From: Streptomyces sioyaensis
GTDB taxonomy: Bacteria > Actinomycetota > Actinomycetes > Streptomycetales > Streptomycetaceae
Assembly (NCBI RefSeq): GCF_004122735.1
Contig: NZ_SDIF01000010.1
Location: forward strand, 54,217-118,216
DNA: 64,000 bases
Direction of reading: 5' to 3'
Made by a program: the position numbers and the translations under genes. The first letter of the stretch is position 1. Each line of letters begins with the position of its first letter. A model generated the notes under the pieces. The model saw only the letters and a list, made by a program, of their open reading frames with translations, did not search any database and was not told the DNA's origin. Shown one piece after another: positions 1 to 7,910 of this stretch.

Positions 1-1517
1 GTGAGGGGCTCGATGCCGGCGAGGGACTCCCCGTCACCGGCGGTGCCGTCGGCAAAGCGGTCGGCGGCGCTGTCGGTGGTGCGGTCGTCCGTGCCGGCGG
101 CGTCGTCGGCGTCCCTGCCGTCCTCCGGGCCCGCGAAGTCCTCCGCGCCCGCGAGGTCGTCGGGGTCCGCGGAGTCGTTGGTGCCGGCGAAGTCGTCTGG
201 GTCCGGGTGCGCGTCGGGCTCGGTGTGCGCGCCGGGCCCGCTGGTCTCCCGCGGGGCGTCCGGCGCGGCACCCCCGTCGTCCGGCGCGGCGGACTCGGCC
301 GGGGCGTCGGGGTGCGCGAATTCGTCTGAATCCGGCGGCTGTTCGCCGTCGGCTCCCGGGACCGGCCATCCGCGCGTGCCGGTCATGTCGGGCATGTTCG
401 CCATCGCGTCGGACAGGTCGGCCGCCGCGTCCTGCCGCTCCGGCGCCGCGTCGTGCGAAGGCTGTGCCGCCTCGGTGGCCGGCGGCCACTGGGCCAGCGC
501 ATCGGCCGGCAGCGACCAGTGCCCGGTCGCCTCGCCGGCCGCGGGGTGCCGGCCGCCGCCCGTCGCGTACGGGTCGGCGCCGCCGGGCAGTTCGGGCTCG
601 GCGCCGTGGCCGGAAAGACCGCGCTCGTGCGCGTACGGGTCGCCCGCGGGGACGCCGAAGGGGCCGTGCGCCTCCCCGTGCACCTCCCCGCCGTGCGCGG
701 AATCCCGCGGCTGCGCGGGGGGCGCCTCCATCCCGCCCGCGGCGTCCGGCCCGGCGGTGAAGTTCCAGTGCCCGGTCCGGGCGGCCTCCTCGGCGTCCGC
801 CGGGCTCGGGGCCCGGTCGTACGCGGCCGGGTATCCGCCGTCCTGGTAGCCGGCGGCAGCGCCGTGCCCCGTAGGACCCGGATGTCCCGGATGCCCGGGG
901 TGACGCTGGTAGCCATGGACGCCCGGATAGCCGCCGGCATGCCCCGTATGCCCTGTGTGCCCCGTCAGTTCGTCGTCGCCGAGCAGATACTCGCCGGACT
1001 CCTCCGGTCCGTCGTCCGCCGCCGCGGGGATCGACCAGGTGCCGGTACCGCCCGCCTCCGGGCTGCCCGCCACGGGCCAGTCCACCCGCTCGCCCCACGG
1101 CGGGGCCGCCTCGGGGGTGCCGCTGTGGTACGCCACCGAGTGGCCCTGGTGGGGCGCCTGCTCGGCAGGGGCCGGGTATCCGGCGGACGGGTCGGCGTAT
1201 CCGGCCGAGGGGTCCGCGAACGGCATCGTCCACTGGCCGGTGGCGGCCGGGTCGGCGCCCGCGTCCGGGACCGGTGGTGTGCCGGCGTGCGGGGTGAAGG
1301 AGGACGGCGGGGTGTAGCCGTGGCCGGGGGCCTCCAGGGGTTCGGCGCCCGGGGTGCCGTAACGGGGCGCCCGCCCTTGGTAGATCCCGCTGGTGAAGCC
1401 TTCCGGGAGCTGTACGAAGGCCGTTGCCTCCGATTCGTACTCGCCGCCCTGCGGCAGCGGCTGCCAGCCCTGTTCGGGGTGCGGCTGGTACGGATGGCGG
1501 TTGTCGGCGTCACTCAT
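1..1517 (-). CDS. Partial: long low-complexity N-terminal region, probably of a (2Fe-2S) subunit of a molybdo-flavoenzyme
   Basis: The frame stays open from an ATG at 1517 to the left edge (505 codons, no stop), so the C-terminus lies outside the window. A GAGG ribosome site lies 8 nt upstream. The visible protein is Gly/Pro/His-rich, then from about residue 400 strongly acidic (DPDDFAGT, DPDDLAGAEDFAG). A short aromatic motif recurs at about residues 93-100 (TGQWTMPF), 158-165 (TGTWSIPA), 248-255 (TGHWNFTA) and 331-338 (TGHWSLPA). GHTGH/GHPGH repeats occur at 186-218. No ferredoxin cysteine motif is reached. The 2Fe-2S assignment is inference, resting on position directly behind the FAD subunit (100 nt gap, same strand) and on my recollection that Streptomyces small subunits of this enzyme carry such extensions. 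Confidence 0.7.
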   Translation of the reverse strand, partial: MSDADNRHPYQPHPEQGWQPLPQGGEYESEATAFVQLPEGFTSGIYQGRAPRYGTPGAEPLEAPGHGYTPPSSFTPHAGTPPVPDAGADPAATGQWTMPFADPSAGYADPSAGYPAPAEQAPHQGHSVAYHSGTPEAAPPWGERVDWPVAGSPEAGGTGTWSIPAAADDGPEESGEYLLGDDELTGHTGHTGHAGGYPGVHGYQRHPGHPGHPGPTGHGAAAGYQDGGYPAAYDRAPSPADAEEAARTGHWNFTAGPDAAGGMEAPPAQPRDSAHGGEVHGEAHGPFGVPAGDPYAHERGLSGHGAEPELPGGADPYATGGGRHPAAGEATGHWSLPADALAQWPPATEAAQPSHDAAPERQDAAADLSDAMANMPDMTGTRGWPVPGADGEQPPDSDEFAHPDAPAESAAPDDGGAAPDAPRETSGPGAHTEPDAHPDPDDFAGTNDSADPDDLAGAEDFAGPEDGRDADDAAGTDDRTTDSAADRFADGTAGDGESLAGIEPL

Positions 1518-1617
1518 GCCGAGCCCTCACTTCGCTCGGCCCCGCATTCGCGAGGCGCGCACCCTTCGATGATGATCCCCCGGTCTCCGACGGAGGGGAC
1601 CCCCATGCCGCGCTCAC

Positions 1618-2514
1618 TCATGAGAGCGCCCTCCCCAGTGCGCGGCGGGCCAGGGCTGCCACCGTACGGCGCAGGTGCAGTGCGGCCGGCGGCAGGGTGG
1701 CCGGTTCCGAACCGTCCTCGGGCGGCGCCGGGTCCGGGATGCAGGCGGCGGCGACGTAGTCACCGAAGGCCGTCAGCGCCTCGGGGACCAGGCCGCGTTC
1801 ACCGTCCCAGTCGATGAGCGAGGCCACCCACTGTTCGGCCTCCAGGGGGCGCAGCGGCATGGCGGCGACCGCGCCCACCGCGCAGCGCACCCCGCGCCGC
1901 GCCGGGTCCAGGACGAGCGCCACCGACGCGGTGGCGCGGCCGGGCCCGGTGCGGCCGGTGGCCTTGAGGAAGGTCTGCGGGGCGTGCAGCAGCGGCACCC
2001 GTACGAAGCCGACGAGTTCGCCGGGGCTGAGCATCTCGCGGCCGGCCAGGAGGTGGCTGACCGGAATCTCCCGGCGGCCGCCCCCGGGGCCGGCGATGAT
2101 CACCGTGGCTTCGAGGGCGGCGAGCACCGGGAGGGTGTCCCCCGTGGGCGCGGAGGTCACGATGTTGCCGCCGAGGGTGCCGGCGTTGCGGATCTGCGGT
2201 GGGCCGGCCGCGCGGGCGGCCGCGGCCAGGCCGGGGATCAGGGCGGCGAAGTCGGGGCGTCCCATACGGGCGAGGGTCAGACCGGCACCGAGCAGCGCAT
2301 GGCCGTCCAGGTACTGCCAGCCGCGCATCTCACTGATCCGGTTGAGACCCACCAGGGCTGCGGGTCTGAGGTGTCCGGCGTTGACCGCCGCCATGAGATC
2401 GGTGCCGCCCGCGACGGGCACGGCGGTGGGCATGGCGGTGAGCGCCGCCACCGCCTCGTCGAGCGAGGCCGGCAACGTCACCGTGTGCGACGCCTGCGGT
2501 GCGTGCGTGGTCAA
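1618..2514 (-). CDS. FAD-binding subunit of a xanthine dehydrogenase-type molybdo-flavoenzyme
   Basis: A protein of 298 residues, the normal size for the FAD subunit of three-subunit xanthine dehydrogenase/CO-dehydrogenase-like enzymes, which passes electrons between the Fe-S clusters and FAD. Visible family features: a VAGGTDLMAAVNAGHLRP flavin-binding stretch near the N-terminus, then IRNAGTLGGNIVTSAPTGD, the signature pyrophosphate-binding loop, and a C-terminal CO-dehydrogenase flavoprotein domain (FLKATGRTGPGRATASVAL). I chose the TTG at 2514 because GGGAAGGGG lies 8 nt upstream and homology begins just after it. The frame stays open further upstream but that part looks non-coding. The Fe-S gene follows 100 nt downstream; a molybdopterin subunit is expected beyond the left edge. 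The substrate cannot be read from sequence. Confidence 0.88.
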   Translation of the reverse strand: MTTHAPQASHTVTLPASLDEAVAALTAMPTAVPVAGGTDLMAAVNAGHLRPAALVGLNRISEMRGWQYLDGHALLGAGLTLARMGRPDFAALIPGLAAAARAAGPPQIRNAGTLGGNIVTSAPTGDTLPVLAALEATVIIAGPGGGRREIPVSHLLAGREMLSPGELVGFVRVPLLHAPQTFLKATGRTGPGRATASVALVLDPARRGVRCAVGAVAAMPLRPLEAEQWVASLIDWDGERGLVPEALTAFGDYVAAACIPDPAPPEDGSEPATLPPAALHLRRTVAALARRALGRALS

Positions 2515-3275
2515 GCCAGCTGCCCCTTCCCCGGTGTCCCGGCAGTTCCGCTCCGCCGTACGGTACGTGCTCACAGCCCGGACGTGGCAACTCTGGCACA
2601 TCTTCCCGGGCCCTCGGCGCGAGGGTCCACGAAGCGGCGGTCGGTCCCGGGACAGGGTTCTCGTCCGGTTTCGTCCGCCACCGACGGTACGGGCACTGCG
2701 GTGTGGCACGTCGGCGGCGGCGTCCGGCAGGGTGCAGCGGGACGCGCCCGCCGGCACTGCGGTGCTCGGTACGGCGGTGCGGGGGGACCGCCGTACCGCA
2801 CCACCGTCCCAGGGACCGGCCGCACGGGCGCCCTCCTTGCACCGGGGCTCACACGTTTGGGGGCGCCCCGTCGATCGGGCGTCCGAGCACTCCGGGCCGT
2901 TTCAGGGTGCGGACTTGGTCGTTGCCCGCGCCGCCGGGGCACCGAGCCCGCGGCGCTGTACGGGTACGAAGAAGACGACCGGCACGGGGCGGCCCTCACG
3001 ACCGATGCTGCCATGGCGGGGCGCCTTCCGGCCCCTAACTGCCGTGGTGGCGGAGGGGGTTCGCCGAGGGGAGCCGCGGGGAGGTCAGGGACACCCTGCA
3101 CGGGCCCAGAACGCCGAGGGGCCCCGGTCCACGAGGGACCCGGGCCCGTACCGAGGCGGGTTCGTCACCGCCGCACGACGCACTGCCGGACGGGCCGCGT
3201 CCGCAGCCCGTCACCGTCCTTGCGCCGCGCGCGCACGACCGGCCGTCGCCGGCCGGGAGTTACGGTCCGCGGTGG
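2515..3275. other. Long intergenic stretch without a convincing gene
   Basis: About 760 bases between the FAD-subunit gene and the DUF3039 gene. Several open frames exist on both strands, but their translations are Arg/Pro/Ala-rich, show no domain, and have no ribosome site. An imperfect hairpin at 3119-3147 is the only structure I noticed. The promoter of the molybdo-flavoenzyme operon should lie near its right-to-left start at 2514; I see no clear -10/-35 pair. Confidence 0.55.
3119..3147 (-). terminator. Candidate hairpin downstream of the DUF3039 gene
   Basis: A 12-nt arm at 3119-3130 pairs with 3136-3147 around a 5-nt loop, with two central mismatches (GGGCCCCGGTCC against GGACCCGGGCCC). 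It lies 128 nt beyond the DUF3039 stop with no U-tract, so it is a weak terminator call. Confidence 0.35.
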
Positions 3276-3569
3276 CTACTTCTTGCCGCCGTCCTTGCCG
3301 CCCTTGTCCTTGTCGCCGCCGGCGCCCATGGACTCGAAGATCTCCTTGCACATGGGGCAGACCGGGTACTTCTTCGGGTCGCGACCCGGGACCCAGACCT
3401 TCCCGCACAGCGCCACGACGGGCGTACCGTCGAGCGCACTCGCCATGATCTTGTCCTTCTGGACATAGTGGGCGAAGCGCTCGTGGTCGCCGTCGCCGTG
3501 CGACACCTGCGGTGTCGGCTCTACGAGGGTGCCCGTACCTGCCCCGCGCTCGGGCTCAACAGTGCTCAT
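3276..3569 (-). CDS. DUF3039 family small zinc-binding protein
   Basis: A 97-residue protein. The central part HYVQKDKIMASALDGTPVVA is followed by LCGKVWVPGRDPKKYPVCPMC. The CxxC pair and the earlier Cys/His suggest a small metal-binding fold; this arrangement is typical of the actinobacterial DUF3039 family, whose biochemical role is unknown to me. The C-terminus is a Lys/Gly-rich tail (GGDKDKGGKDGGKK). The ATG at 3569 is preferred over an in-frame TTG three codons upstream because the protein then begins MSTVEPE. The ribosome site is weak for both. It is a single-gene unit; the next gene upstream starts at 4340. Confidence 0.85.
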   Translation of the reverse strand: MSTVEPERGAGTGTLVEPTPQVSHGDGDHERFAHYVQKDKIMASALDGTPVVALCGKVWVPGRDPKKYPVCPMCKEIFESMGAGGDKDKGGKDGGKK

Positions 3570-3659
3570 AACAGCCAAGGGTACTCACGCGCGCCACAAG
3601 CCGGGAGCGTCGGTCCGGTGCCGGTGCCGGGCCGGGCGCACGGCCCCGGGGCACGGCCG

Positions 3660-4340
3660 CTACGAGGCGACCGCCATACCGCCCCGGTCCCCGGCCGTCA
3701 GGCCGAGCCGCACGGCGAAGGCCAGCGCGGCATCCGGCCGGACGTCGTACCAGGAGTCCTTGTCGCAGACCGCGTCCAGCAGCGCCGCGATGTCCGCCGC
3801 CCCTACCGTGCGGGCCGCCGCGAGGGCGAGGAAGGCACGGACCGCCGCACCGGGGTCGACCTCCGTCTCCGCCCGTGCCACGAGGTCCTCGACGAGCTTG
3901 TCGATCGCGGCGTCACCGGGAGCCGCCCAGTTCATCGCCATCTCCAGGCCGTCGTCCGGCATCTTCGCGGGATAGGGCGCACGGGCCCAGCCGCCGTCCT
4001 GCCACCAGTAGACGAACCCGAGGAGATTGCCCTCGGCGTCCTCCCGCAGCCGCTCCCAGGGCAGCCACTCGGGGCCGCCGGCCAGGAAGTCGATCCGCCG
4101 GCCCCCGTCGTGGGTGTAGCTGCCGTCCGAGTCCTGGCCGCACAGCAGTGCCCGGCCGCCCTCGAACAGCTGCAGCCGCCACCAGTAGCTGCCGCCGTCG
4201 TTCCAGCACTGCAGGCCGTTGCGGCCCCAGCTGTATTCGTCCCCGTCGTCCGCGCCGGCGGCCACCACGGCCAGGGTCGCGGCGCGCGCCCACAGGCGCT
4301 CCGGATGGTCGAGGTCCTCGGGCACGCTCGGCCTCTGCAT
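3660..4340 (-). CDS. Conserved protein of unknown function
   Basis: A 226-residue, Trp- and acid-rich protein with no signal peptide or membrane segment. The N-terminal half has the pattern WGRNGLQCWNDGGSYWWRLQLFEGGRALLCGQDSDGS and a FLAGGPEWLPWERL stretch, resembling SMI1/KNR4-type or similar small alpha/beta proteins, but I cannot assign a family. The C-terminal half is an Ala-rich helical bundle. The ATG at 4340 is supported by GGGGGAG ending 6 nt upstream; the frame is open upstream but that part is Arg-rich and unlikely. From memory a homologue sits at the same place in other Streptomyces, beside yqgE and murA. Confidence 0.8.
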   Translation of the reverse strand: MQRPSVPEDLDHPERLWARAATLAVVAAGADDGDEYSWGRNGLQCWNDGGSYWWRLQLFEGGRALLCGQDSDGSYTHDGGRRIDFLAGGPEWLPWERLREDAEGNLLGFVYWWQDGGWARAPYPAKMPDDGLEMAMNWAAPGDAAIDKLVEDLVARAETEVDPGAAVRAFLALAAARTVGAADIAALLDAVCDKDSWYDVRPDAALAFAVRLGLTAGDRGGMAVAS

Positions 4341-4540
4341 GGCGCTCTCCCCCGTTTGTCCGGCGCGGCCCCGCCGACGCGGCCGCACACCTCGCCTGTT
4401 ACGTCCGAACCCTAGCGACGGGGTCCGACAATTCCCCATGCCGAAGCCGTCACAATAATCCAGTCGTCAACAAAATTCGGGCCCCCGCGCCGGATTGCGG
4501 GAAGCCGCCCGCCCGACGCCCGCCCGCACCCGGACGGGGC

Positions 4541-5221
4541 TCAGTTCAGCGACGGGTCGTCCGGATACGTGGCCACCATCGCCAGTTCGTTGCGCTGGCG
4601 GCGCAGCACCGCGCGCCACAGCTGCTCCGGATCGGGCGAGGAGACGTCGCCGGGCTCGGACTCGACCACGTACCAGGCGCCCTCGACGAGCTCGTCCTCC
4701 AGCTGGCCCGGGCCCCAGCCCGCGTACCCGGCGAAGATCCGCAGACTGCCCAGCACCGCCGCGAGGAGTTCCGGCGGGGCCTCCAGATCGACCAGGCCGA
4801 TCGCGCCGTGCACCCTGCGCCAGCCCAGCGGCTCGTCACCCGATTGGACGTCCGCCCGGTCCGCGGCCGGGGCGGCCGGGGCACCGGCCGGCTCCGCGCC
4901 GTCACCGCCCGCCAGCGTGCTGCCGTCCACGGAGGGGATGCCGCCCTCGCCGGACAGCCCGCCGGGCACCACGGCCACCCCGAGCGCGGAGTCCAGCGAC
5001 ACCGGGCCGCCCTGGAAGACCACCCCCGGCTCGCCGGCCAGTGCGGCCCAGGGGGCGAGGATGTCCGCCACGCCGACCGGGGTGGGGCGGTTGAGGACCA
5101 CGCCGAGGGAGCCCTCCTCGTCGTGGTCGAGGAGCAGCACCACCGCGCGGTCGAAGTTCGGATCGGCGAGCGCGGGTGTCGCGACGAGCAGCCGCCCTGT
5201 GAGCGAGGACACCTCGGTCAT
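4541..5221 (-). CDS. YqgE/AlgH family protein (DUF179)
   Basis: A 226-residue protein. It starts MTEVSSLTGRLLVATPAL, then DPNFDRAVVLLLDHDEEGSLGVVLNRPT, the conserved family core, followed by FQGGPV and, near the C-terminus, LRIFAGYAGWGPGQLEDEL, the second family hallmark. Between the two halves (about residues 100-135) is an Ala/Gly/Asp-rich insertion that makes it longer than the roughly 190 residues usual for the family. The molecular role of YqgE/AlgH is not well established. The start is the ATG at 5221; the neighbouring ATG-like sites upstream lack family sequence. It is divergent from murA with a 296-nt shared upstream region. Confidence 0.9.
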   Translation of the reverse strand: MTEVSSLTGRLLVATPALADPNFDRAVVLLLDHDEEGSLGVVLNRPTPVGVADILAPWAALAGEPGVVFQGGPVSLDSALGVAVVPGGLSGEGGIPSVDGSTLAGGDGAEPAGAPAAPAADRADVQSGDEPLGWRRVHGAIGLVDLEAPPELLAAVLGSLRIFAGYAGWGPGQLEDELVEGAWYVVESEPGDVSSPDPEQLWRAVLRRQRNELAMVATYPDDPSLN

Positions 5222-5517
5222 GGCCACATGATCCCGCACTTCTGCCCGGAGCGGGGAGTCAACGCCGAGGCCCGTGCGAGAGCAGGGCAGGGCGTACGGC
5301 GGCAGCACCGGCGCACGACTTCGGAACGGATAGCCCATTCAAGACATTCACCGGCAATTTCAGCCAAAGGTTGATTACAGATCAAAGGCGGAAGGTAGCG
5401 GAGCGTGTTGTGGCAAAGCCATTACACGCGCGAAGCCTGCACGGGCCTACGGACTCACCCCCGGCCGCCCTTACCATTTCAGCTTGGCCCCTGCCCGTCT
5501 CCAGGAACGCGAGATCC

Positions 5518-6867
5518 ATGACCGTCTCTACTGACGACGTACTGCTTGTCCACGGCGGCACCCCGCTCGAGGGCGAGATCCGGGTTCGCGGCGCGAAGAA
5601 CCTTGTACCGAAGGCCATGGTCGCCGCCCTCCTCGGCAGCGGCCCCAGCCGGCTGCGCAATGTGCCCGACATCCGCGACGTACGCGTGGTGCGCGGGCTG
5701 CTGCAGCTGCACGGCGTCACGGTGCGCCCGGGTGACGAGCCGGGGGAGCTGATCCTCGACCCGTCGCACGTCGAGAGCGCCAACGTCGCTGACATCGATG
5801 CCCACGCGGGCTCCTCACGGATCCCGATCCTGTTCTGCGGCCCGCTGCTGCACCGCCTCGGCCACGCCTTCATCCCTGGCCTGGGCGGCTGCGACATCGG
5901 TGGCCGCCCGGTGGACTTCCACTTCGACGTGCTGCGCCAGTTCGGCGCGACGATCGAGAAGCGCGCCGACGGGCAGTACCTGGAGGCCCCGCACCGGCTG
6001 CGCGGCACCAAGATCCGACTGCCGTACCCGTCGGTCGGCTCGACCGAACAGGTGCTGCTGACCGCCGTCCTGGCGGAGGGCGTCACCGAGCTGTCGAACG
6101 CCGCCGTGGAGCCGGAGATCGAGGACCTCATCTGCGTCCTGCAGAAGATGGGCGCGATCATCTCCATGGACACCGACCGGACGATCCGGATCACCGGTGT
6201 CGACAAACTCGACGGTTACACCCACCGCGCCCTCCCGGACCGCCTGGAGGCCGCCTCCTGGGCGTCCGCGGCGCTGGCCACCGAGGGCAACATCTTCGTC
6301 CGCGGCGCGCAGCAGCGGTCGATGATGACCTTCCTCAACACCTTCCGCAAGGTCGGTGGCGCCTTCGAGATCGGCGACGAGGGCATCCGCTTCTGGCACC
6401 CGGGCGGTTCGCTCAACGCCATCGCCCTGGAGACCGACGTCCACCCCGGCTTCCAGACCGACTGGCAGCAGCCGCTGGTCGTCGCGCTGACCCAGGCGTC
6501 CGGCCTGTCGATCGTGCACGAGACGGTGTACGAGTCCCGGCTCGGCTTCACCTCCGCGCTCAACCAGATGGGCGCGCACATCCAGCTGTACCGCGAGTGC
6601 CTGGGCGGCTCCGCCTGCCGCTTCGGCCAGCGCAACTTCCTGCACTCCGCGGTCGTCTCCGGACCGACCCGACTGCAGGGCTCCGACCTGGTCATCCCCG
6701 ACCTGCGCGGCGGCTTCTCGTATCTGATCGCGGCGCTGGCGGCGCAGGGCACCTCCCGGGTGCACGGCATCGACCTGATCAACCGCGGCTACGAGAACTT
6801 CATGGAGAAGCTCGTGGAGCTGGGCGCCAAGGTCGAGCTCCCGAACGGCGCACTGCGCAGCAACTGA
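5518..6867 (+). CDS. murA: UDP-N-acetylglucosamine 1-carboxyvinyltransferase MurA
   Basis: Transfers enolpyruvate from PEP to UDP-GlcNAc, the first committed cytoplasmic step of peptidoglycan synthesis. The 449-residue length is standard for bacterial MurA. Visible catalytic residues: Lys27 in RGAKN (E. coli Lys22 equivalent) and Cys125 in LGGCDIGGRPVDFHF (Cys115 equivalent, the fosfomycin target; an Asp here would imply resistance, and it is Cys). The acid of FQTDWQQP matches the general base Asp305. The ATG at 5518 is chosen because the conserved HGGTPLEGEIRVRGAKN stretch follows at once. The ribosome site is only AGGAACG at a long distance. The gene is monocistronic, with a strong terminator 27 nt after the stop. 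Confidence 0.97.
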   Translation: MTVSTDDVLLVHGGTPLEGEIRVRGAKNLVPKAMVAALLGSGPSRLRNVPDIRDVRVVRGLLQLHGVTVRPGDEPGELILDPSHVESANVADIDAHAGSSRIPILFCGPLLHRLGHAFIPGLGGCDIGGRPVDFHFDVLRQFGATIEKRADGQYLEAPHRLRGTKIRLPYPSVGSTEQVLLTAVLAEGVTELSNAAVEPEIEDLICVLQKMGAIISMDTDRTIRITGVDKLDGYTHRALPDRLEAASWASAALATEGNIFVRGAQQRSMMTFLNTFRKVGGAFEIGDEGIRFWHPGGSLNAIALETDVHPGFQTDWQQPLVVALTQASGLSIVHETVYESRLGFTSALNQMGAHIQLYRECLGGSACRFGQRNFLHSAVVSGPTRLQGSDLVIPDLRGGFSYLIAALAAQGTSRVHGIDLINRGYENFMEKLVELGAKVELPNGALRSN

Positions 6868-6893
6868 CCACGGCACAGCGGTCTTCTCGACAG

Positions 6894-6936
6894 ACGGCAG
6901 CGGGCCCCGGCGTACACCGCCGGGGCCCGCTGCCGT
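6894..6936 (+). terminator. Strong hairpin terminator after murA
   Basis: An 18-bp perfect stem (6894-6911 with 6919-6936, core CGGGCCCCGGC) around a 7-nt loop. It begins 27 nt after the murA stop. Streptomyces terminators often lack a U-tract, as here. Confidence 0.85.
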
Positions 6937-7270
6937 GCGGAGTCCCGCATGCCGCGGACAACTCGGCGGGCGCGGCGCACCGTTCGCGCCGTCCGTCCTC
7001 GCGGCCCCAGGTCTCACCCGTACGGCGGCCCCGTACGGGACCGGGACGGCACCGCCGAGGTCGCACGGACCGTCCGGCCGACAGCCCCAGGGGCGCCCCG
7101 GCGGCGCCGGTTGCGGGCCGCCGGCGCATCTCCGGGCGTACCGGGCGGCGTTTCCGGCCCCTGCGGGGCCCTGGCGGCCTCGCTGGGGGGCGTGCGCCCG
7201 GCGGACTTCCCGTTCGGTGCGGCCGGCCGTCTCCGGCCGTCCACCGGCCGCCCGTGCCGTGGGACGCGAC
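6937..7270. other. Intergenic stretch between convergent murA and hup terminators, no gene seen
   Basis: About 330 bases bounded by the murA terminator on the left and the hup terminator on the right. Open frames here give low-complexity Arg/Pro/Gly translations without a ribosome site. I see nothing else in it. Confidence 0.6.
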
Positions 7271-7303
7271 AGGGCGGCCACCCCTGGAAGGGATGGCCGC
7301 CCT
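7271..7303 (-). terminator. Hairpin terminator after hup
   Basis: Outer arms 7271-7280 and 7294-7303 (AGGGCGGCCA / TGGCCGCCCT) are perfect, and an inner CCCT/AGGG pair extends the stem. It lies 20 nt past the hup stop on the minus strand. Confidence 0.8.
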
Positions 7304-7323
7304 GGCGTGCCGTGCTGAGGGTC

Positions 7324-7605
7324 TTACTTACCCTTGGCGGCTTCCTTGAGCTTGGAGCCCGCGGAGACCTTCACGCTGTAGCCGGCCGGGATCTGGATCG
7401 GGTCGCCGGTCTGCGGGTTGCGCGCGGTGCGAGCGGCACGGTGGGTGCGCTCGAAGGTCAGGAAGCCGGGGATGGTGACCTTCTCGTCGCCCTTGGCGAC
7501 GACCTCGCCGGTCACCTCGGCGAGGGCGGCCAGAACGGCGTCGGCGTCCTTGCGGGTCACCTCGGCGCGATCGGCCAGAGCGGCCACCAGCTCACTGCGG
7601 TTCAT
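7324..7605 (-). CDS. hup: HU family DNA-binding protein
   Basis: A 93-residue nucleoid protein that binds and bends DNA as a dimer. The sequence shows the whole HU fold: MNRSELVAALADRAEVTRKDA helices, GDEKVTIPGFLTFE beta-hairpin base, and the DNA-contacting arm RTARNPQTGDPIQIPAGY. It then ends after KLKEAAKGK, so this is the short, HupA-like type. The second Streptomyces HU, HupS, carries a long Lys-rich tail that is absent here. The ATG at 7605 has a GGGAG site 6-7 nt upstream. It is a single gene with its own terminator. Confidence 0.96.
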   Translation of the reverse strand: MNRSELVAALADRAEVTRKDADAVLAALAEVTGEVVAKGDEKVTIPGFLTFERTHRAARTARNPQTGDPIQIPAGYSVKVSAGSKLKEAAKGK

Positions 7606-7910
7606 GTTTGTACTCCCGTGTTCTTCTTGCCAATGAGGCGTGAGATCGAAGCCGATGCTGCCAGGGTCCTCGGACAGTCCCCGGACCCGGGTCTGGTGCC
7701 AGACCCTCGCGCCCGATTACGCATCCTGCCCCTACCTGCGGCGGTAAAGCCAATCCGGCACCCAGGAGGGTCACACGAAAAGCGCCACTGCCTCGTTAGT
7801 GGTCACGCTCCGTATCAATCCCGCTCCGGGCCGGCCCCACAGGGCGGCGGTCGCTTGCTGCCCGCCACCCTATGGGCGGCTCAACGACGGTGTTCCAGCG
7901 ACGCGCCGAC

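Noticed and set aside
1562..1612. Palindromic CCCCCGGTC-TCCG-GGGACCCCC stretch between the two molybdo-flavoenzyme genes as a terminator
   Set aside because: The pairing is broken and the stretch lies inside a probable operon 100 nt before the next start. It looks like a common Streptomyces dispersed motif rather than a functional stop signal, and I could not test copy number.
2571..3101. Open frame on the minus strand in the 2515-3275 gap
   Set aside because: Arg/Pro/Ser composition, no ribosome site, no recognisable motif, and comparable frames exist on the other strand.
5371..5385. TTGAT-N5-ATCAA inverted repeat upstream of murA
   Set aside because: Only 5-bp arms, no known regulator match; too short to call an operator.
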